In this document: in pieces, positions 35,690 to 46,800 of the stretch | Layout of the letters: every line of letters begins with the position of its first letter | Position numbering within the stretch: the first letter of the stretch is position 1 | Assembly: GCF_019112545.1 (NCBI RefSeq) | Contig: NW_025064882.1 | Coordinates: 279,676 to 343,675, forward strand | DNA length: 64,000 nucleotides | Reading direction: 5' to 3' | From: Guyanagaster necrorhizus | Lineage: Eukaryota > Basidiomycota > Agaricomycetes > Agaricales > Physalacriaceae | Notes under the pieces: model-generated | Told to the model about the DNA's origin: nothing | The model's input: the letters and a program-made list of their open reading frames with translations, nothing else | Databases searched by the model: none | Program-made: the position numbers and the translations under genes

Positions 35690-37862
35690 TGTTATGTGCA
35701 TGCTGCTGGCCTTCACTCCACACCAACTTCAACTTCTAAGTTCCATCCAACCACCACAACCCAGAGACCAACAGTTTCCACCTGCTCACCATATACCACT
35801 CTATTTGCAATCTACTTTTCATTTCACATATTAATTTCTAGAGCCTGATTTTAATAATGAATAGATAGCACTGGAGCCTATCAGAATTAGCTACCATTAG
35901 TATATAAGCTCTGTAATATCACTGTAAATGCTCAGTTTGAATAACTTGGTTCAGCCCAATACTTCATCCTTATCTCAGCATCTCAAGTCTGATGGATTCT
36001 GCTCTATTTATATTGTCTTATTTCTTCACCACTCCACTCTCTCCATAGACTTTACTCTGCTTCACAGTCATATCTTTTGGACTCTGACTCAAGAGTGATG
36101 TTGCTAATAGCTTTGCCAAGCCCATGTGCTCCACTAGCTTCTGTGCATGCAATCCAAGCCTATCTATTGGCACATTCCTAACTGTATATTCAAACTCAAC
36201 TCCTTGAGTTGAAATTTTTCTTCATTATGTCCACCACATTCACTCAACCTCTAGAAGCAGAATCTGAAAACACTCAACCCAAATGTATCTTCTCTATAGA
36301 GGATATTATGGCCTCCACATCTAAGGAATGTGCAGACTTATTTGAAGCAGCTTCTAGTAGAGAGAAAAGCTTCTGTAGAGAGACCTAAATCCACTTCATC
36401 TTCATTGCCTGCCAATCCAACCATGATGATTTATCTAACCCCTTCAATGCCATTAATAAACCTCATTGGACAAATCCCATATATGATTTTTGGAATAATC
36501 CTATAATGGATTTCATATCTCTAGATACTGTTTATAGAAACACAGATGACACAGACTCCAATGGAGAAGGCAACAATGACACTCCTACTCACATTCCATA
36601 TTATTGTGGACTGAATGATGCTCCACCCAACACTTCTTCAGACAACCCAGATGGCTCTGGCAGATCCAGTAGACCAGATAGTCCTGACACTCCCAACAGC
36701 CTCAGCAGTGGAACAACAACAACATCTCTAATATTAGAGCAAAACATGATATAATAATTTATAAATCTACTATGTGAGATTTTCACTTTTCTCAACACTA
36801 AGGTCAAGGAGCTAGACACTTTTGATAGCTTCAATCTCTGAAAACTGAAGGTATTCATAGTCTCTCTTCAAACTTCAATGACAGAATCACTACATTTGTG
36901 GCAGATGCCAATAAACTCAACTATGCCATCTCTTTTCCTATCTGGCATCTGTTCATGATATGAGTAGGAGTGTCATTGTTGCCTTCTCCATTGGAGTCTG
37001 TGTCATCTGTGTTTCTATAAACAGTATCTAGAGATATGAAATCCATTATAGGATTATTCCAAAAATCATATATGGGATTTGTCCAATGAGGTTTATTAAT
37101 GGCATTGAAGGGGTTAGATAAATCATCATGGTTGGATTGGCAGGCAATGAAGATGAAGTGGATTTAGGTCTCTCTACAGAAGCTTTTCTCTCTACTAGAA
37201 GCTGCTTCAAATAAGTCTGCACATTCCTTAGATGTGGAGGCCATAATATCCTCTATAGAGAAGATACATTTGGGTTGAGTGTTTTCAGATTCTGCTTCTA
37301 GAGGTTGAGTGAATGTGGTGGACATAATGAAGAAAAATTTCAACTCAAGGAGTTGAGTTTGAATATACAGTTAGGAATGTGCCAATAGATAGGCTTGGAT
37401 TGCATGCACAGAAGCTAGTGGAGCACATGGGCTTGGCAAAGCTATTAGCAACATCACTCTTGAGTCAGAGTCCAAAAGATATGACTGTGAAGCAGAGTAA
37501 AGTCTATGGAGAGAGTGGAGTGGTGAAGAAATAAGACAATATAAATAGAGCAGAATCCATCAGACTTGAGATGCTGAGATAAGGATGAAGTATTGGGCTG
37601 AACCAAGTTATTCAAACTGAGCATTTACAGTGATATTACAGAGCTTATATACTAATGGTAGCTAATTCTGATAGGCTCCAGTGCTATCTATTCATTATTA
37701 AAATCAGGCTCTAGAAATTAATATGTGAAATGAAAAGTAGATTGCAAATAGAGTGGTATATGGTGAGCAGGTGGAAACTGTTGGTCTCTGGGTTGTGGTG
37801 GTTGGATGGAACTTAGAAGTTGAAGTTGGTGTGGAGTGGAGGCTATCAGCATACACATAACA
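35690..37862. repeat. Inverted LTR-gag duplication: two 902-bp arms around a 369-bp spacer
   Basis: Left arm 35690-36591 is a C-family LTR (35690-36183, 494 bp) plus the gag start. Right arm 36961-37862 is its reverse complement, with the LTR at 37369-37862. The arms are equal in length. By eye they are identical except for five substitutions within the outermost 30 bases. The spacer 36592-36960 continues the left-arm gag on the plus strand. The outer flanks (CTATC and ATGTC) are not a target duplication. The arms share the same decay (TAACT instead of TAACA, the same stops), so copying occurred at DNA level after decay. Confidence 0.85.
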
Positions 37863-38340
37863 ATGTCCAACCTTCCTCATTCAAATTCATATTAGTAGCA
37901 ATGGGAATGAGTTCCTTTAAGAACTGGTTGACCACTGCTAAAATGGCATCATGCCCTTTGGACTCAGAGAGAGATCCTATCATATCTACTGAGACTACCT
38001 TCCATTTGTCTGATCTCATTTGGGTGCAGTGGTGTTGTCCTCTTCTGCATGCTCAATTTTACTTGCTGGCACATTTTACAGCCCTTAACATAGGCCTCTA
38101 CTGACTGTTTAAGGTTTAGCTATCAGTAATTGCATGTGACTAGTTCCTGAGTCTTTGCAATTCCTGGGTGCCCTGCCATTAGGTGATCATGGCAAGTCAT
38201 GATGATCTCACTATGCAACTTCTTGTTGGCAGGAATATATAGTTGGTCATGGAAATAATATCCTTCCAACACTGACTCAGATCTAGTGTTGCTATCAGAG
38301 TCCTCTCTGGTCATCATCCATGATCTTGGATGTCATGTCA
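37863..38340 (-). mobile_element. Third Ty3/gypsy family (H): integrase fragment
   Basis: The minus frame at 38123-38317 reads LYIPANKKLHSEIIMTCHDH and LMAGHPGIAKTQELV, the integrase HHCC entry. Decayed core sequence follows down to 37863. It differs from the integrases of families B and C. It is truncated on the left by the inverted duplication. Confidence 0.7.
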
Positions 38341-38624
38341 GATAAAGGAAAGAGTAAATAGAAGAGAAATTACCAGTTTATGTTGCCTCAGGAGAGTGCA
38401 GGAGTGACAGAAAGTATTTATTCTATTTTTTTGGTATTATTTGGATTTATTTATTTTACATAACCTTGTTTGGCAGCATGAAAAGGTTTTTTGGAATGGC
38501 TGTAGTTGCTAAGGATAAAATCAATAAAAATATGTCAATGCATATAATGGTATCATGATGAGAGTACAGTAGCAAATGGACTTAAATGACACTGTCCTCT
38601 AGAGTTAGTAATCCTGTCCATGAA
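38341..38624. other. Island-gene boundary
   Basis: AT-rich, no CG seen, T-runs. It contains the 3' flank (probable 3' UTR and terminator region) of the 5-phosphatase gene. The first CG appears at about 38634, inside the coding end of that gene. Confidence 0.5.
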
Positions 38625-41576
38625 TCAAACATACGCTGCATAGGAGCCAATCACTGGCCTATGGTCACTCCTCCCTTCTAATCTTCTCATGCCCCGGTCA
38701 TCTAATGTATCATAACTCAAACAAATAACATCTCCCTTCCTCCGGACCTCAGTTCTAGTATTCTCCCGGTCCGCCTCAAGGCTATTATTATGTGATAAAA
38801 AAGGGAAGAAGCGCCACCTTGATGGTGTCGATATTCGTTGTGTGTGCTCCCGGATCGCCCTTTCCAAAGGAACGAATGGGTTTTGATTTACTTCCGAGTT
38901 GGTGGTATGGCTAGTCGATACGCGTCGTGGTGGTATTGGATCAGTGGTAGAGCCGACGGAATGGCGCCGCCGAGTGTTTATATCGTTGAAGTTCTTCCGG
39001 GGAAGTGATGGCGGTGTTTCTGTAATAGGAAAGTGAGCAGCCGATGTGCTATAAGGTACTGTGGTATGCTCCGGTAGTTGGGTATCAGAATGTTGTGCGA
39101 GGTTGGCAATGCGAGAAATTGGAGATGTATTGTGTAAAATATCATGGGAGACGAGCGGGGAATCTGCTGATATCGAGCTGGACTTGAGAGATCCTGTTGA
39201 TTCCCTCCGCATCGCAGAGAGAGGTCGGAAGGCGTGAGCAAGGAATTGGCCCATTCTTGTTCGTGCCCTAGAAGGCGGTTCTGGCCACTCCTCTTTGGGT
39301 TCGGGTTCGGGTTCGGGAACGACCGTGGACTTCCACAATATGCGGTCGCACCTGGAGGTGAATCAGCTTTACATAGACAATATACAGACATGAACGCACC
39401 AGCTCGGAACACGTTTCTTATGAGACGAATCATAAACACCCTTGTCTACATCGCTTATGCCATCTTCATCGTCGCTAGGTACACTCGACTTTGTTGAGCT
39501 CACTCTGCCCAAAGGCGGAGGCTTAAGTAGCTGCGATTCGCCGCCGTCCAGTGAAATAGCCCTCTCCTCGCGTAAAGGCGTCTTGATCTCGCTGACAATA
39601 TCGACCGAAGTGTGCGGCTTGTGACTCTTCAAGACCTCAACGTCAGGACTGTCTCTCCTCTTGAGCCATCTCGCAGGAGATGCTCGCACACTCGGCGAAA
39701 GCATGGAAAACCATTTTATCTTCGCTCTGTGTGCAGCCGTGGACAACGACACTTTGCTCCCGGGCGTGGTACTCTGCGACATAAGTGGCGAATCCAACTC
39801 GCCGTCGTCCACCTCCATGACAAGTCTTGAATGCGTGGATGTCCACGCGGACGAAGACAGCGAAGTATTCTCTCCTTCGCCTTCCTCATCCGCATCGTCA
39901 TCCTCTACAAATTCTAATTCTTTCTCTTTCTCTTCAACTTCAGTGAGTGGGTGTGATCTTTCGCCACGCCAACGATCCGGTCGAGAGCTATATTTTGGCC
40001 GCTTCAACGTGCGCAGCACGTCATACTTGAATGTCGGCGGGAAATCTATGGGCGCCTCTTGGAAACCGACGAAAGCTTGTTCTTTCTCCATGATGTTTCG
40101 TAGCTGGTCAAAAGCGAGTGCTTGCGCGTAATCTATTCCGGATTGTCGGAAAAATATGCAAACGAGACAGAGAACCCGACACACCCTGCCGTGATATCAA
40201 CCAGTCTGCATGTAACCGTGAAATGTTCAATCGAAAATTGAGATCGCCGAATATAAAGGTAAAGTCGAATTTGTCGGTGAGATCTGAAGAAGACGTTAAC
40301 TGCATGTCAACACTATCTGCCAGGACCGAACCTTCGGCCATCATCCGCTCGTCGGTATGGGATAAAAAGTCGTCCACGGAAAGCTCGGACTAGATAGAAA
40401 CGTCAAGTCCGATCTACGATGCGCGAAGGTCGGCCCACCTTGATTTTGGCAAGATTGGCCAAGCGGTGATTTACTTTGCCTTTATGAGCCGTCAAATGGC
40501 AGTTGAGAAAGAGAAAAGACATTCCGTCTATTTTCATGCTGATGCCGACGGCGCCCTTATTCCCGACTCTCCCTCCAATAAGCCCGGCTGTAACTGCAGA
40601 TTTGGATGTTCCTACGCAAGTTTTAGAACGACAGCTGTGTGACATAATGGAACTCACCATCAACATGGCTTTTCAAATCACGATGGATATAGACCGCTAG
40701 ATATATGCCCATCATACGTTCCTTGATGAGCAGCTGGTAAGGACCCTTCCGAGGCTCCTTCGACGTTACGCGTGGGGAGAGAGGTTTGGGCATACTGATA
40801 TCATTTGGAGTGGGGGAAGACAGGCGCGTGCCGCAGGATCCACCGTGGCATAACCAATCTTCTACCATTGACGTCCAACCGGTGGGAGTTTCATATGGCA
40901 AGTCCTCGGCGTTCTTCTTCGACTTGACGGTATCATCCTTGACGGAGTGCTTCGACGAGCGCTCCTTGTCCTTGTCGTCCTTCTCAATTAGTTTGAAACC
41001 GGCGCCGAGGCCCATCGGCATGCCTAGCTACTGATTAGACATGGAAGCCGTAGGACAGAGTCCCAACTTGCCAGACATAGAAGGACACTCCTGACCAGCA
41101 CTGTAGGATCATTAAATGAAGGCCGTAGCAGATGAGCGTGAAACGTACATTACGACAAGGTGATATGGGTGGGTGTTGTCTGCAGACAGGACAGGAAAAG
41201 CGTCAGGCGACAAAGGCGTGTTCGACGTGTACAGAGGAACTTTGCCCAGCAGTTCCTCAAGATCTCCCTACAAAGGTGATTACTGGTTGTCAGCAACAAG
41301 GACAGCATTAGGACGGACCTTGGGAACTGAATCGTGCATATTCCAAGTCAATATCCTAATCTTGAGAAACCTGGGCGAAGGAACTGTCGATTTCGCGATA
41401 GGGGGCATCTGTCGGTCGTGAACAGTCGAGTCGGACGATGGTGGGGGGGAATGGGGGAAAAGAGCGTGTAAACGAGCAAGAACGGTTTGCGGGGCTGTAA
41501 GGACATTGAGGGCAGTCGTTGGCTGGACAGTGAATATCTCACCTTGCCGCGAGGGCAGTATAGGAGTATCAGGCAT
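38625..41576 (-). CDS. Inositol polyphosphate 5-phosphatase (IPPc catalytic domain)
   Basis: Hydrolyses the 5-phosphate of phosphoinositides or inositol phosphates and acts in membrane signalling and trafficking. Hand splicing gives eight exons (41576-41319, 41267-41149, 41100-41072, 41023-40658, 40611-40439, 40389-40185, 40132-39400, 39351-38625), 869 residues. Motifs in order are LTWNMHDSVPK, AGQECPS, NKGAVGISM, NCHLTAH, FGDLNFRL, FPPTFKYD, VPSWCDRILW and SDHRPV, so the active site is complete. Two long Ser/acid-rich insertions, about 190 and 210 residues, separate the last three motifs. No Sac1 or membrane segment was seen. Intron 3 is GC-AG (41071-41024). It is the last gene before the transposon island, and its stop lies about 10 bp from the CpG-free zone. 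Confidence 0.92.
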
Positions 41577-41683
41577 GGTGATTCACATGTACAGGGGAAA
41601 TAGGCGGGGAAATAGGCTATCAATGCTGAGACATGTAGTCGAAATACAACAACAAATAATAGATTGCATCTATCTAAGACTAT

Positions 41684-42217
41684 TTAAGGAGAGATGGTGA
41701 CCTCGACCTCGACACCCGGCTCCAGACTGATAGATGTCTACAGCCAGCAGTGAGAAAAAATCAGCTGAATAACTGAATGATACGTACAATTTGCTTGACA
41801 ATCTCGCTGGAAGAGTGGAGGTCAATGAGGCGCTTGTGAACCTTGAGCTCATAGCGGTCCCACGTCTTCGATCCTTCACCACAAGGCTACATCGAAAGCT
41901 AAGCAAAAAAAGAAAGAAAATACCGGGGAAGAGGATATTGTGACTCACAGTCTTACGGGTGGTGATCTTGAGGACCTTGGTGGGGAGACGGACGGGACCC
42001 TTGACACGGAGCTGCTTGTCCTTGGCACGGTTGATGAGGTCGTTCGAGACTGCACGATAATGAAAGCAAGAACACAGACAACAAACGGGTACCTACACTT
42101 TTCAAGGTTCTTGACGTTGCTGCTCGTCAACGTGATACGGATTTTGTGAATTTTGGCGGCGGGGACGGGTGCACCGGTAGCATCGTATTCTTTTTCTCCT
42201 TTAGCGACGTAGCTCAT
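41684..42217 (-). CDS. RPS20: 40S ribosomal protein S20 (uS10)
   Basis: Component of the small ribosomal subunit head. Four exons (42217-42097, 42049-41949, 41886-41788, 41737-41684) encode 124 residues, the normal eukaryotic length. Recognisable segments are [73 protein letters not shown] and a C-terminal EVEVTISP. Introns are 47-62 nt with standard GT-AG ends. It shares a 164-bp divergent intergenic region with the CWC16-type gene at 42382, probably a bidirectional promoter. It should be highly and constitutively expressed. Confidence 0.95.
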
Positions 42218-42381
42218 GATTGCAGATGAACCAGAAGGTGACTGTATAAAAGATGAGAAAAAAGGCAGCAACGAAATTCAGAATTTCGCACCTAAGAGGA
42301 TCTGTGTAGACCCAAAAAAAATAAGGTTTACTTTCCTTATATCGTTCGGCAATTCCCGATCCACCTTTGGCACGACCCATC
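42218..42381. promoter_or_regulatory. Divergent promoter region RPS20 / CWC16-type gene
   Basis: 164 bp between two start codons pointing outward. No clear TATA box. I infer a shared promoter from the geometry only. Confidence 0.5.
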
Positions 42382-43523
42382 ATGCAAGGTAAACCCCGTC
42401 CAATTACTGTTTTCAATCCCAGCACTGACACTTAGTAGGATTCAATAAATACTATCCTCCTGACTACGATGGTGAGAAACACGGTAGTCTTAATTCATAC
42501 AGAGGTAAGCATCCAGCCCATCGATCCAAGTTCATCTTCTCACACACCGCGTAGGGAAACACGCCCTCGGAGACAGAGCACGAAAAATCGACCAGGGGAT
42601 CCTAATTACCCGCTTCGAACTTCCCTTCAACATCTGGTGGTAAGTCCGTCTCCTCAACGCCGTCAACCGAGTCACTCAAAAGAGTCACACCCAGCGGGAC
42701 ATGCAATAATCATATTGGAATGGGTGTCCGATACAACGCAGAGAAGAAGAAAATCGGCAACTATTATTCCACCCCCATCTTCTCCTTTCGGTGTAAATGC
42801 CATCTATGTGACGGTTGGTTCGAGATCCAGACGGACCCCAAGGTAAAAATACCACCTCCCTTCTTATTCATTCCCAGGTAACACCTGATTAGAATACTCG
42901 CTACGTGGTCGTCTCAGGTGCCCGGCAAAAGGACGAAGAATGGAATCCGGAGGAAAACGGTGGCTTCGCTGTTCACGGCAAGTCCGAGGGTCTCTGTAAT
43001 CCCCGAACAACGCGCTAACCCTTCCCGTGTAGATACCGAGGATGCTGCGGCTCCTGTAGATCCCCTCGTTGCCCTTGAAAAGACTACCGATGCCCAAAAT
43101 CACCTAACAAACGTCCAGATGCCCAGGCTAGAGTCCCTTCAGTCAGTCTCGGAGCATTACAACGCAGACCCTTATGCCCTCTCCTCCAAAGTCCGCAAAG
43201 TCTTTCGTCACGAGAAAAAAATAGAAACCGCTAAGCGCAAGGCAGACGATGAGATCAAAGGTCGCTACGCCCTTCCGACAGAGATGAAGCTCCTCGACGA
43301 CGACGAACAATCTAACAGCCACGCCAAAGAAGAATGGCAAAGGGCTCGGTCCGAGTTTGAGGTAAGGGAGAGAAAGCGGAGAAAGATGCCCCTTGCGTCT
43401 TCGCTACAACCTCGACCCACTTCCGACTCCAAATCCCACACCGTCAATTCCCTTCGTGCTCGCATCTTAGGCAACACCGCAAAAAGCTCCAGCAAAGATC
43501 CACGTTCATTAATGCACAAGTGA
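42382..43523 (+). CDS. Spliceosome-associated CWC16 family protein (CCDC130/Saf4 type)
   Basis: A pre-mRNA splicing factor of the Yju2/CCDC94/CCDC130 family, nuclear. Six exons (42382-42388, 42439-42504, 42555-42639, 42695-42842, 42893-42977, 43033-43523) give 293 residues. The N-terminus reads MQGFNKYYPPDYD. The four-cysteine zinc site is IWCGTCNNHIGMG plus CKCHLCDGW, followed by FEIQTDPKN and YVVVSGARQKDEEW. The C-terminal third is a charged helix (SSKVRKVFRHEKKIE) and a Lys-rich tail. The first exon has only seven bases. Intron 5 is GC-AG (42978-43032), so a splicing factor's own message needs a non-canonical donor. CCDC130 is preferred over Yju2 because of GKHALGDRARK. Confidence 0.92.
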
Positions 43524-43871
43524 TTGTACATGGTTTTACTTTTATTCTCTAACTGTAGCCATAGTCCATTAGTTTACATCTGTAGCCAATCCCGACCAAT
43601 ATATATATTTAATGACAAGCACGGGCAGTCGACAAGAAATCGATAGCGAGTAAAACAACACGTAGCAATACACAGAGCAGGATGGGGTGAGATATTCAAG
43701 AGAACCAGTAGTAACGACAACAGAAATCGCTGAAAAAATAGAAATGAAATAACTCCAAGGAATGACAGAACCATAAGATAATGTAAACAGGTACGAATGG
43801 GAATTAAACACGCACGACAAATCCAAAGATATAAAAAAACGTTAAACAAACGACTAGAAACTATCCCCGTG
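43524..43871. other. Convergent 3' intergenic region
   Basis: 348 bp between the stop codons of the CWC16-type gene and the SWI1-like gene. AT-richer, no open frame of note. It presumably holds both 3' UTRs and terminators. Confidence 0.5.
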
Positions 43872-46800
43872 CTATGATGAGGTGAAGATAGCCCATGGCT
43901 GTTCCAGTGTAGTCATAGGACTATCCCATTTCCACTCTGTCGACTGGAAATAGGCTGACTCTCCTCCATCCACCTCTTTAAATATGCCTAACCGAAGTGG
44001 ATCCGACGGTTCCTCCGTTTTAAAATCAGAAAATGTCAGCGCCTGATGCGCTGCATCCGCTTCCGAGCCAGATTCCGGACTGGGGTTCGCTGATGACGGC
44101 ACAAGGTCTGGTGTAGGCGCCTTCGACCCTTCATCATCGTCAACGGCCTCCGTCTCGAACAAAGAAAAGTCGAAAAATTCGACAAACTCATCTGCACCAG
44201 CTATGGATGGCGTCGGCACACGCTCACCGGTACTGCTCCCTTCTCCAACTGACGTCCCATCGCTTCCATCAGGTGCCGCACTGTAACCCTTCAAAATCAT
44301 GTCCAAGGTCTCTAATATATCAGAAGGCAACGTCGACTCTTGTCCCTCGCCTGCCATCTTGATTAGCTCCGTCATCCGCTCCAAGAATTGACTCGCATCT
44401 TCTTCCGTTTGAATGTTCTCGATGGTTTCCTCCCGCTTCTTCAACGCATCGTTAGGAGGTCCCTCCCAGTCCGTCTTCGCCTTCTTCGGCGGTGACGGCT
44501 CGCTTGCCGCAGATATGGATGGTCCTGACGGCGGCGTCGCGGCTATACCAGATCCACTTGCCCCACTTGGCGTAGATGCTAGGGCAAGTGTCTCTTCTTC
44601 TCGTGGTCGCTTAACTCCATTGATTAGCGTGGGATTAGGAGTTTGCGCGGGCTCAATAGTTGGAGTAGACGATGCCTTCGAGATCCTGCGCTTGGAAACC
44701 TTGCCAGGTTTATTGGGTGCCTTGACTTTGGGAGATTTGGGGGAAGAGGTGATACTGATAGAGTTCGTGGCTGAGGGTGTCGATGCATTTGGGGTAGGCG
44801 TGGAGGCAGCTGGAACAGGCGGAGGAGTGGGAGATGCAACCGTCGCTCCAGCAGGACTGGATGATACGGGTTGTATCGGTTTCTTCTTCATAGGTAAAGA
44901 TGGAGTAGGTGGCGCGGCCGTTGGCGGTCGATTAATGGTTGACGGAACATTGGAATGATGTTGCGACTGTGGCTGATGGACTTGTTGACCGGGATGTATG
45001 GGACCGGCGTTCGGCTGTTGGGAAACCACTGGACGAGACGGCATGCTCATACCAGGAGCAGAAGGGCCGTTGACGATACTTCCGCTTGGTGGCAGCGGAG
45101 GCTGCTGCTGTTGATGCTGTTGCTGTTGCTGTTGCTGTTGATGCTGCTGTTGATGCTGATGCTGCTGCTGTTGCTGTTGATGCTGCTGGGCGATGATCAT
45201 CTGAGCCATAGCATTGAATCTTTCATGGCCTTTCTGAACTTCACTGAGCATCAGACGAAGATTATCCAGATTTACAATGAATCGTGGATTGGTAGCAGAC
45301 AGAAAATTGCGCTGCTGTTGGACAGTCACAGCCTTCAAACCCCGTCAGATTCTGATGTTCAGTTCAACTGAAGAACTACGTACTATCACAGCCAGCCTCT
45401 TGACCCACACGTCGTTCTTACCATTCGCAAACAGATATAGCACAGGGAGCTGACTCTCCAGCTCTAAAGTTGCTCGATGCAGCTGCTCAACCACAGCATT
45501 GTAGGCCATCCTCTCTTCAGGAAGAACTCTGACCGTACCAAGAGCAGCCATACCTGGGAGTTTGTGATGAGCCCGTGAAAAGAACGCAAGGTAGAAGCAC
45601 TCACGATTGGCAAGAAAGTCATGCTTCACCTGCGACAACATGTTAGAAATTCGCGTTAACTGGTCTTGATTTCCTCGCATGAACTGCGAAATAATGTTAT
45701 TCGAAGGAAGATGGGGTCGATGCTCCATTATGTTGCTCCCATCCGCTGCACCGTTTTGCAAAGGCGTGTTTGGCATAAACTGTGGAGGGGGCGTCCCCAG
45801 AGGATTAGCTGCAGGGTTCTGTGATGGCGTAGTAGTAAATTGTCTGTTATTCGCCACCCTTCCCATTCCTTCTGACAGCTGCTGCACGGGCTGGTTCGTA
45901 GGTGCGCCGCGTAAGTTGCCACGGAACATATTTTGTTCCGCAGCCGTGCGTTGTATCTGTGCGCGATTATTCTCGATAAACTGAATAACATGCTCTTGGA
46001 CGCCTTTCGCTCGCAATTCTGCTGGAGAAAGTTCGGCGTACGCCATGACCATTTGCATTTGCGCGGCATTCATCGGTTTCGTAAGGTTCGCAGGGTTCGC
46101 AAGCTGCTGAGCCGCCATGCTAGCCTGCTGCTTGCGCCTCGAATCTAGGACGGTAGTGACGTAAACCGTATCGAAGTGCGCAAGATGGTCCTTGTATATT
46201 TGCTCCAATTGATGAGCAGTGACTGGCCCCGACTTCGCAGGTTCCGTCTCGCTACCGGGAAACTGAACGTAACCCAAGCGGGCAGCAATAGCAGCCCAAA
46301 GTTCTTTCTGAGAGACCTGTAAAAGATGTGAAGGTGAGCAAACATCAATTTGACCATGGCCGACGGCGAACCTTAGCTGCACCGCCCTCCTGCATAACGT
46401 GTGTATGAAGCGCATGAATATCCACCGACCTATTTTCGATCGTCGCAAGGGCTCTAATGTCGCGATTCAAACCCTTAGAGTTCAGATAATTCATGTATGT
46501 GGTCTCAAATCTAGGCTTCTCCAAAGGCGGCGGATGTGCAAGGCCAAACGAGTTCGACATTCCGTTGGAAACGCCTGGCTGGCCACCTCCAGCACTAGTG
46601 TTCATCCCGAAAGGAAACTGAGTACCGTTCAAAGAAATTTGCGATGGAGTTGGCTGCGAGGTAGACACAGAGCGGTTAGAAGGGATGATTTGCGGCATGC
46701 TGTGATTTTGAGGTGGCGGCTGGGGGTGGTGTTGAGAAGGGCTAGGCTGGAGATTCGACGGTTGGGGTTGATGGGAAGGTTGGCCATTCCCGAATGAGGA

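Noticed and set aside
35690..37862. DNA transposon with long terminal inverted repeats
   Set aside because: The arms are an LTR plus gag of the C family, the spacer is more gag, and there is no transposase or target duplication.
1..38600. Classical RIP as in ascomycetes
   Set aside because: The changes I could polarise fall at CpG (CA/TG pairs between LTR twins), not preferentially at CpA to TpA. CpG methylation and deamination explains them better. Full context counts would be needed to settle it.
39661..40131. 156-codon plus-strand open frame
   Set aside because: Antisense shadow of the acidic/Ser-rich insert of the 5-phosphatase, with a low-complexity Ser-rich product.
44413..44958. 181-codon plus-strand open frame
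   Set aside because: It lies antisense to the SWI1-like last exon. Its Gly/Val/Asp composition mirrors the Pro/Ser/Thr codons on the coding strand, and it has no domain.
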